From contig NZ_JAUEMJ010000003.1 of the NCBI RefSeq assembly GCF_030403505.1, forward strand, positions 733,690 to 797,689: a DNA stretch of 64,000 bases, in the 5' to 3' direction. This stretch comes from Glycomyces tritici (lineage in GTDB: Bacteria > Actinomycetota > Actinomycetes > Mycobacteriales > Micromonosporaceae). The notes under the pieces were generated by a model, which saw only the letters and a list, made by a program, of their open reading frames with translations, was not told the origin of the DNA and ran no database searches. The first letter of the stretch is position 1. Each line of letters opens with the position of its first letter. The position numbers and the translations under genes are program-made. Positions 1 through 7,719 of the stretch are shown here, in pieces.

Positions 1-857
1 CGCTGCTCCGGCGCGGACGTGCCCGGCAGGCCCAGCTGCGAGGTCCGCTTGCCGCGGCCCGCCATGTCGTCGAGCGGGCGCTCCAGCACCTCGCGCAGGC
101 GGTCGCGCCGCAGCGGGTCCGGGTGCGAGGAGACGTCGTCGTCGCGCATCCCGTGCATCGGGTCGCGCGAAGGCCGCACCGGATCGCCCGGGCGCACCCC
201 GAGCTCCGACATCGGCTCCTGGTGTCCGGGCATCTGCTGCGGCAGCGGCGTCGAGAGGAACTGCGCCATCTCGTCGTCCGGCGTCACCGTCTGGCGGGCG
301 CGGTCGAGCTTCCAGCGCGCACGCGCGGTCGTCTTGCCCGACGACCACGAGGCCTGCACGAGCCACGAGCCGTCCTCGGTGCGCCAGGCGTCCCACGAGA
401 CCGCCTCGGGGTCGACCCCGTGCGTCCCGAGCTTCACATCGACCACATTGGACATGCGCTCGCCGCGCTCCGAGGTCGCCAGCCGCGAGCGGCGGGCGGC
501 CTGGGCGAGCATCGCGCGCTCCTGGAGCACCGGCCCGGCGTAGCGCAGGACCCGGTCGACCGCGACCTGCGCGGACGCGGCAATGTCCTCGGCGCTCTCA
601 CCGGAGCGGATGCGGGTCTGGATGTCGCGGGGAGAGAGGCTGACGGCGGCGGGGCGCTGCGGCACCGGGCGACGAGAGGTCTCGGGCCGGCTCGGCGCAC
701 CCTCTACTTTGGCCCGGAGTGCGTTGCCGCCCTCGGGGACGTCGACCACCGCGGCGACACGCTCGTCGATCGGCAGCGCGAGCAGCCTCCCGAGTTCGTC
801 GGCGAGCACCAGCGCATGACCATCCTCTGAGAGGGCTACGAACCGTACCGGCCTCAT
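1..857 (-). CDS. sepH: SepH, cell-division regulator (DUF3071), 3' part cut by window edge
   Basis: SepH is the actinobacterial FtsZ-binding protein that helps assemble the division ring. The ATG at 857 follows GGAAAGG and gives MRPVRFVALSEDGHALVL, the typical SepH N-terminus. Residues about 75-100 (LSPRDIQTRIRSGESAEDIA) form the helix-turn-helix of the DUF3071 domain, followed by the conserved W-D-A-W...W-L-V-Q segment near residues 150-170. The proline- and arginine-rich tail runs off the window at base 1, so the C-terminal FtsZ-contact region is not visible. The gene is divergent from the DUF2530 gene. The family call rests on sequence recognition and is strong. Confidence 0.9.
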   Translation of the reverse strand, partial: MRPVRFVALSEDGHALVLADELGRLLALPIDERVAAVVDVPEGGNALRAKVEGAPSRPETSRRPVPQRPAAVSLSPRDIQTRIRSGESAEDIAASAQVAVDRVLRYAGPVLQERAMLAQAARRSRLATSERGERMSNVVDVKLGTHGVDPEAVSWDAWRTEDGSWLVQASWSSGKTTARARWKLDRARQTVTPDDEMAQFLSTPLPQQMPGHQEPMSELGVRPGDPVRPSRDPMHGMRDDDVSSHPDPLRRDRLREVLERPLDDMAGRGKRTSQLGLPGTSAPEQ

Positions 858-1078
858 GCCTTTCCACCCCTCGCGTGTCGTCTGTCAGCGCCGCATCGCC
901 AGCTCATCCGAGCGTACGCCCAACCCTACCGGCGGACCACAACCGGCGGGGTGCCGATAACGGATCGCCTTTGCTCCAAGGAATCCGGCGGCGCCCCGGC
1001 CCGCTCGCGTCGACACGACGTCGTTTCATGTCAGCGTGACCGATTGTCGCAGGCACTGACGCAGCGTACATTGGCAGC

Positions 1079-1387
1079 GTGTCCACCGACGGAACTTCCC
1101 AGCCACCGGCCTCGTCCGGCTCGTCGGCGTCCCCTCGCGAGGCCTACCAGCGCGTCAAGCGGACCCCGGAACTGCCCGCTCCCGAAGCGGTGAAACTGCG
1201 CATGATGCCGATCGCCGCGATCGGAACTCTACTGTGGGCGGTCGCGCTGGTGCTGACGCAGATCTTCCGCGAGGACCTGGCTGATTCGGGCCGCGAATGG
1301 TGGGCCGCCTGCGCCCTCGCCGGCGTGATCATCGGCCTCCTCGGCACCGCCGGCATGGCCGTGGCCGATCGGAAGCACCGAAGCTAG
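1079..1387 (+). CDS. DUF2530 small membrane protein
   Basis: A 102-residue protein starting at GTG 1079. A charged N-terminal tail of about 35 residues is followed by two predicted membrane segments (about 42-62 and 74-95) separated by a short acidic loop with an E-W-W motif. This matches the DUF2530 family, conserved in actinobacteria and of unknown function. It often sits beside a DUF3027 gene, as here (convergent, 232 bp away). Placement in the membrane is inferred from hydrophobicity. The intervening bases 1388-1619 hold only a short direct repeat and no gene. Confidence 0.8.
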   Translation: MSTDGTSQPPASSGSSASPREAYQRVKRTPELPAPEAVKLRMMPIAAIGTLLWAVALVLTQIFREDLADSGREWWAACALAGVIIGLLGTAGMAVADRKHRS

Positions 1388-1619
1388 AACAACGTGGCGG
1401 CGTCCGTGCGGCGGAGCCAGACGCTAGAGCGAGTCTGCGGCGCACGAGGAGCGGAGCCGAACCGACGCGCGGGCGGAACGGTACGGCGAGACCGAAGCAC
1501 CGCATCGCCGCAACGCGACCACGATGATGCGGTGTGGCACCATCCGGGCGATCATGCGGCGCGACACCATCCGGCCGCTCCGCGGAGGAAGCCGCCGAAG
1601 GAGGCTGGATCGCGCCGGC

Positions 1620-2411
1620 TCAGAGGAGCTCGGAGCCCTCGTCGTCGTAGATGACCTCGGACTTCTCCACGCCCTGCGGGGTCGTGTCGACGAACTCGCT
1701 GATCTGAGAGTGGGCGCCGCAGCCGTGGTCGGCGGAGACCACGCGGGCGTCCTCGGAGGAGTACAGGTTCGCGCAGGCCCCGAAGGCCAGGCGCATCGAG
1801 CCGGCCAGCGGCAGGAAGAACCCGCAGGTGCCGCAGCGCGCGGCGGCCGGTGCGGCCTCGGCGATCGGCGCGGTCGGGCCGCGGTCGCCGTCGTACCAGC
1901 GCTGCGCGGTCTCTGCGCGGCCTTCGCGGTTCATCACGCGTTCGCGGCCGAGGCCGAGCTCGAAGGTGATGTCCTCGACGGCGTCGTCGTCGGAGAGCTG
2001 GTAGGCGGGCATGAGGCGGTCGTCGTCGTCCTCGGTCGGGAGGACTTCGCCGGTGCCGACCTCGCCGCCCTGGAGCCGGTCGGCCCAGGGCACCCACGCG
2101 GGGGAGCGGAGCGCTTCGGGGCCGGGCAGGAGCGCGGACTCGGAGACGGTGGCGACGCGGGCGCGCGGCGCGCGGGTGAGCACGACGGCCCAGCGCCAGC
2201 CGCGGTAGCCCGAGAGGGTGCAGTCGAAGTAGTGGGTGACGACCCGTTCGGTCTCGGCTTCGACCCCCAGGTACTCACCGACTCCCTCGCCGGCCTCTTC
2301 GGCGGCCTCGCGGGCCAGGTCGAGGGCGTCGGCGAGGACCCGGTCCAGGCGCGGTTTGCGGCTGCGGGCCTTTGCGGCGGCGGTAGAGGTGTCAGGCACG
2401 CTTGCAAGCAT
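1620..2411 (-). CDS. DUF3027 family protein
   Basis: A 263-residue protein of the actinobacterial DUF3027 family, of unknown biochemical function. Residues about 60-100 hold the conserved H-Y-F-D-C-T...Y-R-G-W-R-W block. A C-G-T-C pair near residue 193 and further cysteines (F-G-A-C-A-N, D-H-G-C-G-A-H-S) near 210-235 look like a metal-binding set. The C-terminus is acidic. The start at 2411 (MLASVPDTSTAAAK) is the only good ATG. It is divergent from mqnB; the 293-bp gap shows no further gene. Confidence 0.85.
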   Translation of the reverse strand: MLASVPDTSTAAAKARSRKPRLDRVLADALDLAREAAEEAGEGVGEYLGVEAETERVVTHYFDCTLSGYRGWRWAVVLTRAPRARVATVSESALLPGPEALRSPAWVPWADRLQGGEVGTGEVLPTEDDDDRLMPAYQLSDDDAVEDITFELGLGRERVMNREGRAETAQRWYDGDRGPTAPIAEAAPAAARCGTCGFFLPLAGSMRLAFGACANLYSSEDARVVSADHGCGAHSQISEFVDTTPQGVEKSEVIYDDEGSELL

Positions 2412-2704
2412 AGGTCAGTTCGCGTCCGGACCCGGCGGACGGTGCGCCCGGCGGGGAGCGGCATGCGCCACATTCCGCCGCGGGCCGCGGGCCCATCGGC
2501 ACGAGGACAGAGTCGACCTTCGACTTCGCCTCGCCGCTGGAAGGCCCACGAGGTCATCGGCGCGGGGCCGGAAGGCGGCCGCGGGGGCCGCCGGGACCCG
2601 TCCGCAGGGCCGGGTGTTCCCAGGGGCGGGGACGCGTCTGCAGGAGGCGTTCGCCACGGCTCCGGCACCGCCGCGGCCTCCGGTCGCCCGGTAGCGTTGT
2701 GGTC

Positions 2705-3319
2705 ATGCGAATTCTCGTCGTGTGCGCGGTCCCCGAGGAAGCCCAGGCCGTCGAGGCCGGGCGCTCACTCCGCCATGAGCTGGACGTCCTCGTCTGCGGT
2801 GTCGGTCCGGCCGCCGCCGCGGCCGCCACGGCCCGGACCATCGCCGAGAACAGCCAGATGGGCCGCGCGTACGACGTGGTCGTGAACGCCGGCATCTGCG
2901 GCGCGTTCCGCGGCAGGGCCCGGATCGGCGACCTCCTCATCGCGACCGACTCGGTGGCCGCCGAGCTCGGCGTCGCCCTCCCCTCGGGCTTCCAGCCGAT
3001 CGACGAGCTCGGTTTCGGCACCAACCGGATCGGCTGCAACACCGTCCTCACCGTCGCGGTCGAGGGCGTACGCGGCGAGATCCTCACCTTGGCGTCGATC
3101 ACCGGCTCTGACGAACTCGCCGCGAATCTCGTCAACCGCTACCCCGACGCGATCGGGGAGGCCATGGAGGGCTTCGGTGTGGCGACGGCCGCGCAGCAGG
3201 CCGGGCTGCCGTTCGCGGAGATCCGCGGGGTCTCGAACTTCGTCGGCGACCGCGAGGTCGAGAAGTGGGACTGGGGCGCGGCCCTGAAGTCGCTCACCAC
3301 CGCGATCAGGGAGCTGTAG
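2705..3319 (+). CDS. mqnB: Futalosine hydrolase (menaquinone biosynthesis)
   Basis: MqnB splits futalosine to dehypoxanthine futalosine and hypoxanthine in the alternative (futalosine) menaquinone route. The 204-residue product has the nucleoside-phosphorylase-like fold markers: a start MRILVVCAVPEEA, a V-N-A-G-I-C-G-A-F glycine loop near residues 62-70, and an E-A-M-E-G-F-G-V-A-T-A block near 154-163 where the acidic residue contacts ribose. I chose ATG 2705 over GTG 2699 because the family N-terminus begins at MRI. mqnD follows after 3 bp, so the two are surely co-transcribed. Confidence 0.92.
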   Translation: MRILVVCAVPEEAQAVEAGRSLRHELDVLVCGVGPAAAAAATARTIAENSQMGRAYDVVVNAGICGAFRGRARIGDLLIATDSVAAELGVALPSGFQPIDELGFGTNRIGCNTVLTVAVEGVRGEILTLASITGSDELAANLVNRYPDAIGEAMEGFGVATAAQQAGLPFAEIRGVSNFVGDREVEKWDWGAALKSLTTAIREL

Positions 3320-3322
3320 CGC

Positions 3323-4168
3323 GTGGACGCATCGAGCACCGGCGCCCCGCTGCACCTGGCGCACTCGCCCTGCCCCAATGACACCTTCATCTACCACGCG
3401 TGGACCTCGGGCCTCATTGACGGCGCCCCGGCGACGCGGCTGACGTTCGCGGACATCGACGTCACCAACACCGCTTGCGCGCGCGGCGAGTTCGACGTCG
3501 CGAAGGTCTCGTACGCGGCCCTGCCGTACCTCGGCGACGAGTGGCGGCTGCTGCCGGCGGGCGGCGCTCTCGGCCGCGGGTGCGGGCCGCTCGTGCTCAC
3601 CGTCGCCGGGACCTCGGTCGCCGACCTGGCCGGGAAGCGCGTGGCCGTGCCTTCGGACCGCAGCACCGCGTTCATGCTGTTCAACCTGTGGCTGCGCGAT
3701 CTGGGTTCGCCGGAGGTGGCGTGGGAGGTCGTGCCGTTCGACCAGATCATGCCCGCGGTGCGGGACGGCCGCTTCGACGCCGGCCTGGTGATCCACGAGG
3801 CGCGCTTCACCTACGGCGAGTACGGACTGCGGTCCCTGGTGGACCTCGGCGAGTGGTGGGAGGGGAGCACCGGCTGCCCGATCCCGCTCGGCGCGATCGT
3901 CGCGAAGTCCCATCTGGACACCGATGCGGTCACCGCCGCGATCCGGGCCTCGCTCGACTACGCGTGGGAGCGCCCGGAGGCGAGCCGCGCCTATGTGGCC
4001 GAGCACGCGCAGGAGATGTCGGACGAGGTGTGCCGCATGCACATCGACCTGTATGTGAACGAGTTCTCGCGGGACCTCGGGGCCGAGGGCCGCTCGGCGG
4101 TCGAGCGGCTGCTGGGCGGCGCGGCCGAGCTCGGGCTGGTCCCGAAGCTGACGATCGCGATCCCGTAG
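3323..4168 (+). CDS. mqnD: 1,4-dihydroxy-6-naphthoate synthase (menaquinone biosynthesis)
   Basis: MqnD converts cyclic dehypoxanthine futalosine to 1,4-dihydroxy-6-naphthoate. The 281-residue protein has the family signature S-P-C-P-N-D-T-F at residues 15-22, a periplasmic-binding-protein-like fold, and the conserved V-I-H-E-A-R-F-T-Y segment carrying the catalytic histidine region near residue 155. GTG 3323 lies 3 bp after the mqnB stop. Only these two steps of the pathway are in the window; mqnA and mqnC must lie elsewhere. Confidence 0.93.
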   Translation: MDASSTGAPLHLAHSPCPNDTFIYHAWTSGLIDGAPATRLTFADIDVTNTACARGEFDVAKVSYAALPYLGDEWRLLPAGGALGRGCGPLVLTVAGTSVADLAGKRVAVPSDRSTAFMLFNLWLRDLGSPEVAWEVVPFDQIMPAVRDGRFDAGLVIHEARFTYGEYGLRSLVDLGEWWEGSTGCPIPLGAIVAKSHLDTDAVTAAIRASLDYAWERPEASRAYVAEHAQEMSDEVCRMHIDLYVNEFSRDLGAEGRSAVERLLGGAAELGLVPKLTIAIP

Positions 4169-4281
4169 GGGCGGTCGCGTAGCCGCCCGGTCACCCGAGC
4201 GTTCGATTCGGTTCATCTCGTGTCACGCTAGGCTTGACGGACTCATCAGTTCCCTGCAGACGAGAAGTTCGAGGTTCAGCG

Positions 4282-4680
4282 GTGCCCAGTGGTCGAGTGA
4301 AATGGTTCGACGCCGAGAAGGGATTCGGATTCGTCTCCCGCGATGACGGCGGCAAGGACGTGTTCGTGCACCGCGACGCGCTGCCCGAAGGCGTCGAGGA
4401 ACTCGCCAAGGGCACCAAGGTCGAGTACAGCATCATCGACACCCGCCGCGGGGTCCAGGCGATGGGCGTACACGTCGTGGCCGCCCCGCAGGCCGGTGCG
4501 GCCGCCGCGGCGGAGACGCCGAAGCGCTCGCCCGAGGAGCTGAACAGCCTCCTGCAGGACCTCATCGGCGTGCTCGAGCAGCAGGTCATGCCGCCGCTCG
4601 CGCGCGGCCGGCGCCCGGACCGCAAGACCGGCGCGAAGATCGCCGAACTGCTCCGCGCGGTCGCAGGCGACCTCGAGTAG
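4282..4680 (+). CDS. Cold-shock domain protein with C-terminal extension
   Basis: A 132-residue cold-shock protein that binds single-stranded RNA/DNA. The S1-like fold carries RNP-1 (K-G-F-G-F-V, residues 13-18) and RNP-2 (V-F-V-H, 27-30). After the usual 67-residue domain there is an alanine linker and a helical tail ending in R-R-P-D-R-K-T-G-A-K-I-A-E-L-L-R. Such long CspB-type proteins are common in actinobacteria. Start GTG 4282 gives MPSGRVKWF, matching the family. A weak promoter (TTCGGT / TAGGCT, 16-bp spacing) may lie at 4207-4234. Confidence 0.9.
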   Translation: MPSGRVKWFDAEKGFGFVSRDDGGKDVFVHRDALPEGVEELAKGTKVEYSIIDTRRGVQAMGVHVVAAPQAGAAAAAETPKRSPEELNSLLQDLIGVLEQQVMPPLARGRRPDRKTGAKIAELLRAVAGDLE

Positions 4681-4767
4681 CGCCGGCAGCGCCCTCGCGC
4701 ACGCCCGCGCCCCACGCCGAACGTCGCCTTGCGCCCTCGAGTAGCACCGGCGCAGGACCCGCCCCGC

Positions 4768-4795
4768 GCATTCCGCATTCCGCATTCCGCATTCC
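4768..4795. repeat. Heptanucleotide repeat GCATTCC x4
   Basis: Four exact copies of GCATTCC lie directly before the left arm of the larE inverted repeat. They are followed by CGATACC, where the inverted-repeat homology starts. Similar GGAATGC heptamer tracts occur in many bacteria; a function is not established. Confidence 0.9.
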
Positions 4796-4796
4796 G

Positions 4797-4886
4797 ATAC
4801 CGAGCGTTGCTCTTGTCTCACTTGATGTCACACCCTGATGTCAGGGTTATAGACCGGGGGCCCATTGTTCGGAACATATCCGGAAT
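4797..4886 (+). repeat. Left arm of 90-bp inverted repeat flanking larE
   Basis: Ninety bases that pair with 5893-5982 in inverted orientation with 5 mismatches (about 94 percent identity by hand alignment). The arm contains TGTCTCACTTGATGTCACAC followed by a second TGATGTCA, the kind of repeated terminal motif seen at IS ends of the IS481/IS3 type. That assignment is inference from memory of such ends. The arm also overlaps the likely promoter region of larE. Confidence 0.9.
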
Positions 4887-4933
4887 GCCCGTTGAAAACG
4901 GGCCAGTGCGCGCGTCGGGATAGTCTCTGTGAG

Positions 4934-5842
4934 GTGACCTCCCAGGCTCAGGCGACTCCCCCGACGACCGACACCGCCGGTGCCGGCGCCTCCCGCGACC
5001 TCGACGGCCCGCCCGCCGAGCAGGTCGACGCCCTCCTCGGCCGCCTCGCTTCGCTGCCGTCCCTGATGGTGGCGTTCTCGGGCGGCGCCGACTCGGCGTT
5101 CCTGCTCGCGGCGGCCGTGCGGGCGCTCGGGCCCGAGCGGGTCGAGGCTGCGACCGCCGTCTCGCCCTCGCTGCCGCGCATCGAACTCGAGCGCGCCCGC
5201 GAGTTCGCGGCCGGGCTCGGGATCGCGCACCACGCCCCGGCCACCGACGAGCTCTCGCGCGAGGGCTACCGCGCCAACGCCGGAGACCGCTGCTTCTTCT
5301 GCAAGACCGAGCTGATGAGCGTCGTCGCGCCGTTGGCCGCCGAGCGCGGCATCGCCGCGGTCGCCACGGGCACGAACGCCGACGACGTGCGCGCCGGGTT
5401 CCGCCCGGGCATCCGCGCCGCCGCGAACGCCGGGGCGCTCACGCCGCTGGCCGACGCCGGGCTCAGCAAGACCGAGATCCGCGCCGCTTCGCTGTCGTGG
5501 GGTCTGCCCACTTGGGACAAGCCGGCGGCGGCCTGCCTCGCGAGCCGCATCGCGTACGGAGTGGAGGTGACGGCGGGCGGGCTCGAGCGCGTCGCCGACG
5601 CGGAGTACGCGCTGCGGCGTGCGCTCACCGAGGCCGCTATTCCGGTGCGTAACCTGCGGGTGCGCGACTTGGGCGGGGACACGGCGAAGGTCGAGATCGA
5701 CGCCGAACTGGTGGCGGCGGTGGCCGGGCGGCCGGAGGTGCTCGCGGCTGTCGAGGGCTTCGCCGAGGTGCGCCTGGACGAGCAGGGGTTCCGGTCCGGT
5801 GCGATGAACGAACTGCTGCCGGATCCCGAGCGCTACCGCTGA
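4934..5842 (+). CDS. larE: LarE-type ATP-dependent sulfur transferase, three-cysteine form
   Basis: LarE adenylates and thiolates pyridinium-3,5-biscarboxylic acid mononucleotide in making the nickel-pincer cofactor. The 302-residue protein has the PP-loop S-G-G-A-D-S at residues 49-54, the C-F-F-C pair (C120, C123) and C201 in A-A-A-C-L-A-S-R. Three cysteines at these places are known from LarE proteins that hold a [4Fe-4S] cluster, unlike the single-cysteine sacrificial type; applying that here is inference. GTG 4934 was preferred over an upstream start inside the inverted repeat. No larB, larC or lactate racemase gene is nearby, so it is an orphan. Confidence 0.88.
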   Translation: MTSQAQATPPTTDTAGAGASRDLDGPPAEQVDALLGRLASLPSLMVAFSGGADSAFLLAAAVRALGPERVEAATAVSPSLPRIELERAREFAAGLGIAHHAPATDELSREGYRANAGDRCFFCKTELMSVVAPLAAERGIAAVATGTNADDVRAGFRPGIRAAANAGALTPLADAGLSKTEIRAASLSWGLPTWDKPAAACLASRIAYGVEVTAGGLERVADAEYALRRALTEAAIPVRNLRVRDLGGDTAKVEIDAELVAAVAGRPEVLAAVEGFAEVRLDEQGFRSGAMNELLPDPERYR

Positions 5843-5892
5843 GCCGCGAGTCCGGGAGGACTGTTCAGGTTTGCCGCGAGGATTATCGGGAT

Positions 5893-5982
5893 ATTCCGGA
5901 TATGTTCCGCACGATGGGCCCCCGGTCTATAACCCTGACATCAGAGTGTGACAGCAAGTGAGACAAGAGTAACGCTCGGTAT
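5893..5982 (-). repeat. Right arm of 90-bp inverted repeat flanking larE
   Basis: Reverse complement of 4797-4886 with 5 substitutions and no gaps. Both arms point inward, giving a 1186-bp unit whose only gene is larE. No target-site duplication is evident beside the arms. Confidence 0.9.
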
Positions 5983-6000
5983 TGCTACCGCGGCGCGGTG

Positions 6001-6310
6001 GGGTGCAGAGCCGCGAGTGAGCGATGCAGCTACTGGCCGCGAGTGCGGCGCGAGGCCGTGAGGCGCGGGGCCGTGAGGCGCGGGGCCGCAAGTGGGTGGC
6101 GCGACTACCGGCCGCCAGTGCGGCGCGAGGCCGTGAGGCGCGGGGCCGCAAGTGGGTGGCGCGACTACCGGCCGCGAACGCGGTGCAGTGGGCGCATGGC
6201 CGCGAGTGGGTGGCGCGACCACTGGACGCAAGTGCGGTGCGAGGCCATTGGATGCGAAGCCGCGGGTGGGTGATGCGACTACCGGCCGCGAGTGAGTGCC
6301 GCTGGATTCG
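6001..6310. repeat. 60-bp direct repeat array, degenerate at its edges
   Basis: Bases 6071-6120 and 6131-6180 are almost identical with a 60-bp period (CCGTGAGGCGCGGGGCCGCA followed by AGTGGGTGGCGCGACTACCG). Degenerate copies extend from about 6001 to 6310, about four to five units in all. Open frames across the array are products of the repeat and GC content. With 6311-6567, which shows nothing recognisable, this fills the 900-bp gene-free stretch after larE. Confidence 0.85.
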
Positions 6311-6567
6311 GGGCGCTTCTGCGGCGGAGAAGTACCCGGTGAGACGGGCCAGCGGCGATCGTCAGTGGAGGATGAGTCCGAAGATCCGCCTCACCGGGTC
6401 CATAACCCCTCGGGAACCCCTCATTCCCCGAGGCCCCCCACCGTGGGACATGAGGCTGAGCGCGCCCTGAACCGTCCCTGGCAATTCCCTGATATAGGGG
6501 TGTTCACCTCATAACGGGCGGTGTATCTGCATCTATGCCGGAGCCCGCCTAACCATCCCTAATCGAC

Positions 6568-6691
6568 ACTCGATCGGTCCTCCTCGCTCGCATTCCCGAC
6601 GCTTCGGCCACTCGATCGGTCTCCCTCGCTCATCTACGCCGCTTCGGCAACTCCATCGGTCTCCCCCTCGTACACTCCCGCCACTTTGGCC
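6568..6691. repeat. About 42-bp tandem repeat, 3 imperfect copies
   Basis: Units of 42, 40 and 42 bp start at 6568, 6610 and 6650, each beginning ACTC(G/C)ATCGGTC and ending in CTT(C/T)GGC. A partial fourth copy follows at 6692. They lie just upstream of the yidD-like gene, so they may overlap its promoter. Confidence 0.8.
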
Positions 6692-6746
6692 ACTCCTTCC
6701 CCTCGGTCGGTCGCTGCCGAGCCCGGTCGACGTGTAGAACGGTCCT

Positions 6747-7193
6747 GTGGAGGTTTCGGGCTGCGCCAGCGCCTACCAGCCGGGGTGCTCGGCCGGCTGC
6801 GGCGAGCCGCTGGGCGCGGCCTGCGGTCCCGGCGGTCCCTGCAATGCGTGCGCGGCGGCGTGCGGCGGGGCGACCGATCCCGGGCCGTTCCATTCGTTCG
6901 CGTTGGCGCTCTTCGGTTTCGGTCGGCTCACGCCCGAGCGTCTGGCCACCGCGCGGGAGCGGCATCGGCCCGGTCCCCGGCGGTTCGGGCTGCGGCTGAT
7001 CGCGGGCTACCGGCGGCGGCTCTCGCCGCGCGTGCAGGTAGAGTGCCGGTTCGTGCCGACCTGTTCGGGCTACGGCTACCGGGCCGTCTCCCGGTACGGC
7101 CTGTGGGTCGGCGGGCGGCTCGCGCTCGGGCGGGTACTGCGCTGCCGGCCGGGCGTGACGCCCGGCACCCTTGATCGGGTGCCCGTCCGCTGA
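6747..7193 (+). CDS. YidD-like membrane insertion factor with cysteine-rich N-terminus
   Basis: The C-terminal half (about residues 79-148) matches YidD (DUF37): R-L-I-A-G-Y-R-R-R-L-S-P, then C-R-F-V-P-T-C-S-G-Y-G-Y, then R-V-L-R-C-R-P-G with a final D-R-V-P. YidD helps the YidC insertase at the membrane. Unusually, residues 1-45 carry seven cysteines (6, 14, 18, 26, 32, 35, 39) in glycine-rich sequence, an extension not needed for YidD itself. The length (148) is about double the usual 70-90. The gene stands alone, not beside rnpA/yidC. If translation began nearer residue 50, the cysteine segment would be lost, but no better start is evident. Confidence 0.75.
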   Translation: MEVSGCASAYQPGCSAGCGEPLGAACGPGGPCNACAAACGGATDPGPFHSFALALFGFGRLTPERLATARERHRPGPRRFGLRLIAGYRRRLSPRVQVECRFVPTCSGYGYRAVSRYGLWVGGRLALGRVLRCRPGVTPGTLDRVPVR

Positions 7194-7215
7194 GGGGCCC
7201 GATAAAATCCAGCGC

Positions 7216-7449
7216 ATGAGTGACTCGAACATCGCCAGCCGCCGGTCCGACAACGCGGGCCGCGACGCGGAGAAGACCCGCAGCCGCGCCGTCAAGCCCG
7301 GACACCTGGAGGTCGGTGAGTTCACGTCCGGCCACATCGGCGCCTCCTCGCCGTTCGGCACGTCGGCGTTCCCGCTGCCCGCCCGCACCGTCTACTACGA
7401 GCACTCCGGTCCGGTCGCCACGCGCGTCCTGGAGGACGAACGCCACTAG
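7216..7449 (+). CDS. Hypothetical 77-residue protein
   Basis: A small hydrophilic protein (MSDSNIASRRSDNAGRDAEK...) with no membrane segment or recognised domain. The middle is G-E-F-T-S-G-H-I-G-A-S-S-P-F-G-T-S-A-F-P-L-P. It starts 22 bp after the yidD-like stop and is followed by a strong terminator hairpin at 7571, which supports its being the last gene of that transcript. Function unknown. Confidence 0.55.
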   Translation: MSDSNIASRRSDNAGRDAEKTRSRAVKPGHLEVGEFTSGHIGASSPFGTSAFPLPARTVYYEHSGPVATRVLEDERH

Positions 7450-7570
7450 TGCGGCCTGTCGCACCGATTGCCAAGCCGTGCTCGCCTACGGGATTGAAGA
7501 ACGGTAATGGTTCGCTAACGAAACCGCTCTTGACAGGGCGGGAATACTAGGGATTAGTTTCGGATCCCTG

Positions 7571-7603
7571 AAACCGGGGCGGGTACGGCACCCGTCCCGG
7601 TTT
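7571..7603 (+). terminator. Rho-independent-type hairpin
   Basis: AAACCGGGGCGGGT pairs with ACCCGTCCCGGTTT across a 5-base loop, with one G-T pair. It ends the yidD-like transcript. Confidence 0.75.
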
Positions 7604-7719
7604 AATGTCCGGTCCGCCTATTCACGCGATGCGGCGCAGGCCGCTGGCACCTTCCGTGGGCCCCTCGGGGGCAAAACCTGAGGGCGACAGGCGCGGCGGG
7701 TGCCGGATACGATCGATCC

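Noticed and set aside
4191..4831. Minus-strand frames with M-R-N-A-E-C-G repeats
   Set aside because: They arise from the GCATTCC heptamer tract and the antisense of the cold-shock gene.
6001..6310. Considered as a CRISPR array
   Set aside because: Units are contiguous with no unique spacers and there are no cas genes.
6024..6470. Alanine/arginine repeat frame after larE
   Set aside because: It is generated by the 60-bp array; codon bias is not coding-like and no start site is credible.
7530..7558. Possible promoter TTGACA with ATTAGT 17 bases on
   Set aside because: It would transcribe straight into the terminator hairpin at 7571 and no gene follows for 160 bp.
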